From Paenibacillus sp. JDR-2 (lineage in GTDB: Bacteria > Bacillota > Bacilli > Paenibacillales > Paenibacillaceae): 64,000 nucleotides of DNA. The DNA is taken from assembly GCF_000023585.1 (NCBI RefSeq), contig NC_012914.1, positions 7,105,501 through 7,169,500 of the forward strand, in the 5' to 3' direction. The first letter of the stretch is position 1; each line of letters opens with the position of its first letter. Shown in pieces: positions 60,440-64,000 of the stretch. The position numbers were made by a program, and so were the translations under genes. Below the pieces are notes generated by a model, which was not told the DNA's origin, made no database searches, and saw nothing but the letters and a program-made list of their open reading frames with translations.

Positions 60440-60461
60440 GGAGCCTGCTGTGGCAGGCTCC
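60440..60461 (-). terminator. Terminator of the ndh operon
   Basis: GGAGCCTGC pairs perfectly with GCAGGCTCC, with a TGTG loop; a T-rich stretch follows on the minus strand. A partial copy of the left arm occurs about 40 bases further on (60401-60412). Confidence 0.7.
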
Positions 60462-60528
60462 TCCAAGGTCATGCTTATTTTATTATTCATACGGACGAAC
60501 CGAGAAACGGTTTCGCTTTTCAGTGCGA

Positions 60529-61707
60529 TTATTTCAAGAACGAGAACAGACCGTTTACGTGAGTCAGGTAACGAACGTTACTTGCCTCTTTCATCAATGT
60601 AGCCGCTGTACCTCTCAGCTTCAGCTGGCTTGCACCGATCGTACCGATCGCATCTTTGCGGCCAAGGCTCGCAAGTACGCCGGAGTTAACGAATTGGAAC
60701 GATTTCATCGGAAGACCTTTCGCTTGCGCAAACAGGTTGTAACCGATGTACTCGCCCATTTGCCATGCGATTTGCGCGCTTGGCGGGTACGGACGGCCTT
60801 CTGGACCCATAACAAACGCGTTGTCGCCAGCCAGGAAGATATCCGAATGGGAAGTCGATTGCAGGAATTCAGTTACCGAAGCACGGCCGCGATTGACTTC
60901 GATGCCACAGTTAGCTACTACAGGATTGCCTGTAACGCCGCCTGTCCATACGAAAGTATTGGTTTCGATGGAGTTGCCGTCTTTCAGCATAACTTTGTTG
61001 CCTTGAACCTCAGTTACCGCAACACCCATGATCAGGTTAACGCCGCGGTTTGTCAGGCTGGATTTCGCGCGCTCAAGAAGGTCAGCCGGGAAGCCCATCA
61101 GAATAGTTGGACCAGCTTCGATGTTGTACAGCGAGATTTCGCTCTTGTCAACGCCGTACTGTTCACACCATTTTGGAAGCATATCAACGATCTCGCCGAT
61201 CAGCTCGATGCCTGTCAGGCCGCCGCCGCCAATAACGATTGTTGCGTCTGCTTTGTTTTTCGATTGCGCGTAAGCTGCAATACGGTTTTGGATATGAGCG
61301 CTAACTGCTTTCGCTTCTTCAACCGATTTCAGCGTCAGGCTGTTTTCTTCCAGACCAGGAATGCCGAAGAATGCCGTTTCACCGCCAAGAGCGACAACCA
61401 GCTGGTCGTATTTAACTGTGCCGTTGCCAGCCAGCTTTACTTGTTTTTTCTCCGGGTCAATGTTATCGACTGTATCGACAACCAGGTTAATCGATTTGCC
61501 TTTCAGCAGTTTATCCAAAGGAAGAGCTACGTTTCCTTCGTTTACGCCGCTAACTGCCAAACGATGAAGCTCAGTAATGATTTGGTGGTATGGAGTTTTG
61601 TTGATCAGTGTAATTTCCGCTTCTTCAGCCGAAATATATTTGCGAGCTGTCAGTGCGCTAAGAAGACCGCCGTAACCGCCGCCAAGAATTAAAATTTGCT
61701 TAGCCAT
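60529..61707 (-). CDS. ndh: Type II NADH dehydrogenase-like flavoprotein (Ndh/YjlD)
   Basis: A 392-residue FAD/NAD(P) enzyme. The FAD dinucleotide fold is ILILGGGYGGLLSALTARK at the N-terminus; the NAD fold is ADATIVIGGGGLTGIELIGE (about 152-175); the second FAD motif is SDIFLAGDNAFV. The quinone-side segment AQIAWQMGEYIGYN is typical of NDH-2. It transfers electrons from NADH to menaquinone without pumping protons. It follows a yjlC-like gene by 23 bases, the same pair as in B. subtilis. Confidence 0.93.
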   Translation of the reverse strand: MAKQILILGGGYGGLLSALTARKYISAEEAEITLINKTPYHQIITELHRLAVSGVNEGNVALPLDKLLKGKSINLVVDTVDNIDPEKKQVKLAGNGTVKYDQLVVALGGETAFFGIPGLEENSLTLKSVEEAKAVSAHIQNRIAAYAQSKNKADATIVIGGGGLTGIELIGEIVDMLPKWCEQYGVDKSEISLYNIEAGPTILMGFPADLLERAKSSLTNRGVNLIMGVAVTEVQGNKVMLKDGNSIETNTFVWTGGVTGNPVVANCGIEVNRGRASVTEFLQSTSHSDIFLAGDNAFVMGPEGRPYPPSAQIAWQMGEYIGYNLFAQAKGLPMKSFQFVNSGVLASLGRKDAIGTIGASQLKLRGTAATLMKEASNVRYLTHVNGLFSFLK

Positions 61708-61730
61708 GTTTACCCTCCGCTCTTGTATGA

Positions 61731-62153
61731 TTAACCGTTTTTACGCTCAGCCAATACGTTCAGGAACGATTGGGCGAAACGAAGCGTTGCTTGTACTTGC
61801 GGATCCTTCAGCATCTTCAGAATGCCAAAGAGACCAATTGTAGAGTTATCGCCTTGCGCGCGGTCGCCAGCTTCAACTGCTGCGTTCGCGATGCCTTTAG
61901 TCGTGTCTACGATTGGTTTAACGAATTCGCCAAAGCCGTGAACCATATCGTTCACAAGTACTTTGTCGTTAGCTACGGTAGTAGCAACATCATAAGCTTT
62001 AGTGAGCAGAGTCACCAGTTCAGCCAGTTTAGGCAGGTTTTCCACCAATTGAGTCAGCGATTGCTGAATTTCTGGCTTCAGCAGTTGCTCAAGCACGTCC
62101 AGTTCACGTACGGAACCGGATTCTTCAGGTAATTTCGTTACGGTTTCAGACAT
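61731..62153 (-). CDS. yjlC: DUF1641 protein (YjlC-like)
   Basis: A 140-residue helical protein of the DUF1641 family, with LDVLEQLLKPEIQQSLTQLVENLPKLAELVTLLTKAYDVATTV and NSTIGLFGILKMLKDPQVQATLRFAQSFLNVLA. In Bacillus the gene is cotranscribed with ndh; its role is unclear. ATG 62153 follows AGAGGGA; an earlier in-frame start at 62204 has no site. A Rex-like operator lies 80 bases upstream. Confidence 0.9.
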   Translation of the reverse strand: MSETVTKLPEESGSVRELDVLEQLLKPEIQQSLTQLVENLPKLAELVTLLTKAYDVATTVANDKVLVNDMVHGFGEFVKPIVDTTKGIANAAVEAGDRAQGDNSTIGLFGILKMLKDPQVQATLRFAQSFLNVLAERKNG

Positions 62154-62231
62154 ACGAATGCATCCCTCTTTCCATCTGTAATCGATCAAATGATTTACTT
62201 GCATAAGCCGTCATTCCACATCTGTCATTTA

Positions 62232-62249
62232 AAGTGAAATTATTCACAA
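62232..62249. promoter_or_regulatory. Rex-like redox operator upstream of yjlC-ndh
   Basis: AAGTGAAATTATTCACAA has the inverted pair GTGAA/TTCAC at the right spacing and differs from the Rex consensus TTGTGAAATAATTCACAA at three positions. Rex controls yjlC-ndh in B. subtilis in response to NADH/NAD+. Placement on the yjlC upstream side fits. Confidence 0.65.
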
Positions 62250-62346
62250 TGAAGACCCAACATCATCGCCGACTTGTATGCACGAACTATATCTTATTGT
62301 ATTCTTCTTCCGCCAAATGATCAATTCCTATTTTATAAAATAAAAG

Positions 62347-62378
62347 AAAAAAAGCCCATTGGTTTCCCAATAGGCTTC
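62347..62378 (-). terminator. Terminator of the rpsF-ssb-rpsR operon
   Basis: On the minus strand AAGCCTATTGG and CCAATGGGCTT form an 11-bp stem (one wobble) closed by a GAAA loop, followed by T7. Confidence 0.88.
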
Positions 62379-62390
62379 CTTTCAAAAGAA

Positions 62391-62675
62391 CTACTCAGTA
62401 GTGTACGGTAGCAATGCTACAGTACGAGCACGCTTGATAGCAACAGTCAGCAGACGTTGGTATTTTGCGCTAGTTCCAGTTACACGACGTGGCAAGATTT
62501 TGCCGCGCTCGCTGATGAACTTTTTGAGCAGATCAGTATCTTTATAGTCAATGTGAGTGATTTTGTTCACAGTGAAGAAACATACTTTACGGCGTTTGTT
62601 GCGTCCGCCTTTGCGGCCGCCGAATTTGCGTTCTGGACGCTCTCCGTCTCCGCCTTCTCTTTGCTTGAAGCTCAT
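62391..62675 (-). CDS. rpsR: 30S ribosomal protein S18
   Basis: A 94-residue S18. The core KVCFFTVNKITHIDYKDTDLLKKFISERGKILPRRVTGTSAKYQRLLTVAIKRARTVALLPY is clear; a Gly/Arg-rich N-terminal extension precedes it. It binds S6 and 16S rRNA. The cysteine in KVCFF suits the zinc-type form. GAAAGGATGGG precedes the ATG. Confidence 0.97.
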   Translation of the reverse strand: MSFKQREGGDGERPERKFGGRKGGRNKRRKVCFFTVNKITHIDYKDTDLLKKFISERGKILPRRVTGTSAKYQRLLTVAIKRARTVALLPYTTE

Positions 62676-62693
62676 TCGAACCCATCCTTTCGA

Positions 62694-63224
62694 TTAAAAT
62701 GGCAAGTCATCTTCTGATATATCGATCGGTCGACCGTCATCCGAGAACGGATCACGGCTGTTGTTGTTGCGTGGAGTACTAGGCTTTCCGCCGCCGCCGT
62801 TACCGCCACCATAAGGAGCGTTACCGCCACCGCCGCCAAAAGATCCTCCGCCGCTGTTGTTGCCTCCGGCATAACCGCCACTCTCTTGCGGAGCTCCGCC
62901 TTCACGGTTAGATTCCAAGAAGCGAACGTTATCGGCAATAACTTCCGTCACATAGACGCGTTTGCCTTCGTTGTTCTCGTAGTTACGCACCTGAATGCGT
63001 CCTTCTACCGCTGTTAAGCGACCTTTACGCAAGTAATTAGCGCATGTCTCAGCCAACTGCCGCCAAGTTACGACCGGAATAAAATCCGCTTCGCGCTCGC
63101 CCTGACCACTCGTAAACGGCCGGTCTACTGCTATCGTAAATTGCGTAACTGCTACACCAGCAGGTGTATAACGCAATTCGGGGTCTCTTGTTAATCTGCC
63201 AATTAGTATTACACGATTCAACAT
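62694..63224 (-). CDS. ssb: Single-stranded DNA-binding protein
   Basis: A 176-residue SSB. The OB fold (about residues 1-110) starts MLNRVILIGRLTRDPELRYTPAGVAVTQFTIAVDR. A Gly/Asn-rich, disordered linker (GGYAGGNNSGGGSFGG and following) leads to the acidic tip SEDDLPF that recruits partner proteins. ATG 63224 follows GGGAGG; an earlier in-frame ATG adds eight non-conserved residues. It sits between rpsF and rpsR, as in most bacteria. Confidence 0.97.
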   Translation of the reverse strand: MLNRVILIGRLTRDPELRYTPAGVAVTQFTIAVDRPFTSGQGEREADFIPVVTWRQLAETCANYLRKGRLTAVEGRIQVRNYENNEGKRVYVTEVIADNVRFLESNREGGAPQESGGYAGGNNSGGGSFGGGGGNAPYGGGNGGGGKPSTPRNNNSRDPFSDDGRPIDISEDDLPF

Positions 63225-63258
63225 CGCCTCTGCCTCCCAATCGAACATCTAGCGTGGA

Positions 63259-63543
63259 TTAAGCAACGTCTCTGACGATCAAGCTACGGATAACTTCATC
63301 CGTAATTTTCATGATGCGGTCAAGTTCATTAACAACTTCAGTCGTTGCATTGAAATGAACCAGAACGTAGTAACCATCACGAATCTTATTGATCTCATAC
63401 GCAAGACGGCGTTTACCGATCACATCTTGCTTCGTGACTTCCCCGCCATTGTTAATGATGCCACTGAATTTGTCGACGATGGCTTGAACGTTTTCTTGCT
63501 CAACATCCGGACGAATGATGTACATCACTTCATATTTGCGCAT
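63259..63543 (-). CDS. rpsF: 30S ribosomal protein S6
   Basis: A 94-residue S6: MRKYEVMYIIRPDVEQENVQAIVDKF, DVIGKRRLAYEINKIRDGYYVLVHFNA and ELDRIMKITDEVIRSLIVR match the family throughout. It forms a dimer with S18 on the 30S subunit. AAAAGGAGGTG precedes the ATG. It is the first gene of the operon. Confidence 0.97.
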   Translation of the reverse strand: MRKYEVMYIIRPDVEQENVQAIVDKFSGIINNGGEVTKQDVIGKRRLAYEINKIRDGYYVLVHFNATTEVVNELDRIMKITDEVIRSLIVRDVA

Positions 63544-63560
63544 TGTGTTTCACCTCCTTT

Positions 63561-63607
63561 TGGACTAACGGCCCCTTAGAGGGGCAAGGAGCGAGATTAT
63601 TACTCGC
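63561..63607 (-). promoter_or_regulatory. Structured rpsF leader (S6:S18-like autoregulatory element candidate)
   Basis: In the transcript, GCCCC (complement of 63581-63585) can pair with GGGGC (63571-63575), while CUAA (63576-63579) can pair with UUAG (63565-63568) around a GGGGCCG loop. The two pairings could alternate or combine as a pseudoknot. A GCGAG/CUCGC hairpin (63591-63607) precedes them. The CCG near the loop recalls the S6:S18 binding motif of rpsF leaders. Candidate only. Confidence 0.5.
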
Positions 63608-63615
63608 ATCTACAC

Positions 63616-63644
63616 AGTATAGCAAATCGCCTACTCATTGACAA
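63616..63644 (-). promoter_or_regulatory. Promoter of the rpsF operon
   Basis: On the minus strand TTGTCA (complement of 63639-63644), a 17-bp spacer and TATACT (complement of 63616-63621). Each differs from the sigma-A consensus by one base. A leader of about 65 bases to the rpsF ATG is implied. Confidence 0.85.
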
Positions 63645-63728
63645 GTCATCCGCTGCTCCCGATTTCTGCCTTTCATGTCCTCACCCTCTCCGGTGAATAC
63701 TACAAATCGGACAAGGAGGTGATTAAGT

Positions 63729-63911
63729 ATGGGCGAATGGACATTGTTTTCCCCGGGCGACCATGCTCCAAACGACGGCACTTATATTGAAACGGGCGTT
63801 AATTCCTACCATATGGGGGTTAATAATCCGAAGAAGGTTGAGCTGAAGCGCGGACAGAGATTCCCGGATACGTCTAACCATGAACGCAAGTGGAAACGGA
63901 TGGCTCATTAA
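63729..63911 (+). CDS. yjzC: YjzC family small protein
   Basis: A 60-residue protein that fits the YjzC family: GEWTLFSPGDHAPNDGTYIETG at the N-terminus and PKKVELKRGQRFPDTSNHERKWKRM at the C-terminus. Function unknown. AAGGAGGTG lies directly upstream of the ATG at a good distance. It diverges from the rpsF operon. Confidence 0.9.
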   Translation: MGEWTLFSPGDHAPNDGTYIETGVNSYHMGVNNPKKVELKRGQRFPDTSNHERKWKRMAH

Positions 63912-64000
63912 TTTTTTTATAAAAGCCTTGAATAAGAAATTCAGATCACGGACATCATAATTATCGACGGTGAAGAGAGGTGTGGTTCCATTGGACCTGT

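Noticed and set aside
60364..61692. Long + strand open frame (about 440 codons) opposite ndh
   Set aside because: Antisense to a clear NADH dehydrogenase; the composition (many Arg, Cys, Phe and Gln) is typical of a shadow frame.
63991..64000. Possible TTG start of a further + strand gene at the window edge
   Set aside because: An AGAGAGG lies about 10 bases before the TTG, but only three codons are visible, so no gene can be supported.
1..64000. CRISPR arrays, tRNA or rRNA genes, transposases, phage genes
   Set aside because: No regularly spaced direct repeats, cloverleaf-like segments, rRNA stretches, transposase or integrase motifs were noticed. A covariance or profile search would be the decisive test.

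Overview
The window looks like a chromosomal segment of a Paenibacillus-type, low-to-mid GC, endospore-forming Firmicute. The strongest support is the right half. It carries the rpsF-ssb-rpsR block, gdpP-rplI-dnaB, purA and a walR-walK-yycH-yycI-walJ-htrA operon, in the order and orientation typical of the origin-proximal region of Bacillales. Ribosome binding sites are strong AGGAGG types throughout. No rRNA, tRNA, insertion sequence, prophage or CRISPR array was seen.

Positions 1-6400 hold mixed metabolic and resistance genes: the 3' end of an RpiR/SIS sugar-phosphate regulator, a YhcH/NanQ-like protein, a LuxR-type regulator divergent from a zinc alcohol dehydrogenase, and a drug-exporter/WYL-regulator/short-chain-dehydrogenase operon. 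Positions 6386-13607 are a complete mannitol PTS operon on the minus strand (mtlA-mtlR-mtlF-mtlD) that continues into ptsI and then ptsH, so transporter, regulator, dehydrogenase and both general phosphotransferase proteins share one transcription unit. Several of its junctions are TAATG or ATGA overlaps.

Positions 13869-25833 are accessory. They include an exporter/TetR pair sharing a perfect 20-bp palindrome, and a three-gene membrane cluster (SPFH protein with five zinc ribbons, a four-helix membrane protein, and a membrane/zinc-ribbon protein) that resembles the Bacillus ydjGHI genes but has no pspA beside it. A MATE exporter, a small possibly spore-surface protein, a flavin oxidoreductase, an endonuclease/phosphatase-fold enzyme and a GAF-GGDEF diguanylate cyclase follow. 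Positions 25839-33536 encode an Lpl-type oligosaccharide or glycoside importer (two permeases plus binding lipoprotein, no ATPase). After a terminator comes a YesM/YesN two-component system with its own second binding lipoprotein.

Positions 33895-55688 form the essential backbone on the minus strand: rlmH, a CxxH/CxxC microprotein, a DUF4097 protein, htrA, the wal operon, an M23 peptidase, purA, dnaB, rplI, gdpP and yybS, plus an unusual amidohydrolase. Positions 55820-63911 hold a CBS protein, small membrane proteins, a CNNM/CorC transporter, a cation/proton antiporter, a yjlC-ndh pair with a Rex-like operator, and the rpsF-ssb-rpsR operon with a well-formed promoter and a structured leader.

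Most intergenic gaps contain a convincing intrinsic terminator, so transcription units are well delimited. The points most worth following up are the ydjGHI-like cluster without pspA, the amidohydrolase lacking its metal-binding HxH, the ptsI-ptsH tail of the mannitol operon, the second binding protein tied to the two-component system, the small genes that simple gene calling may miss, and the candidate Rex, TetR and S6:S18 regulatory sites.
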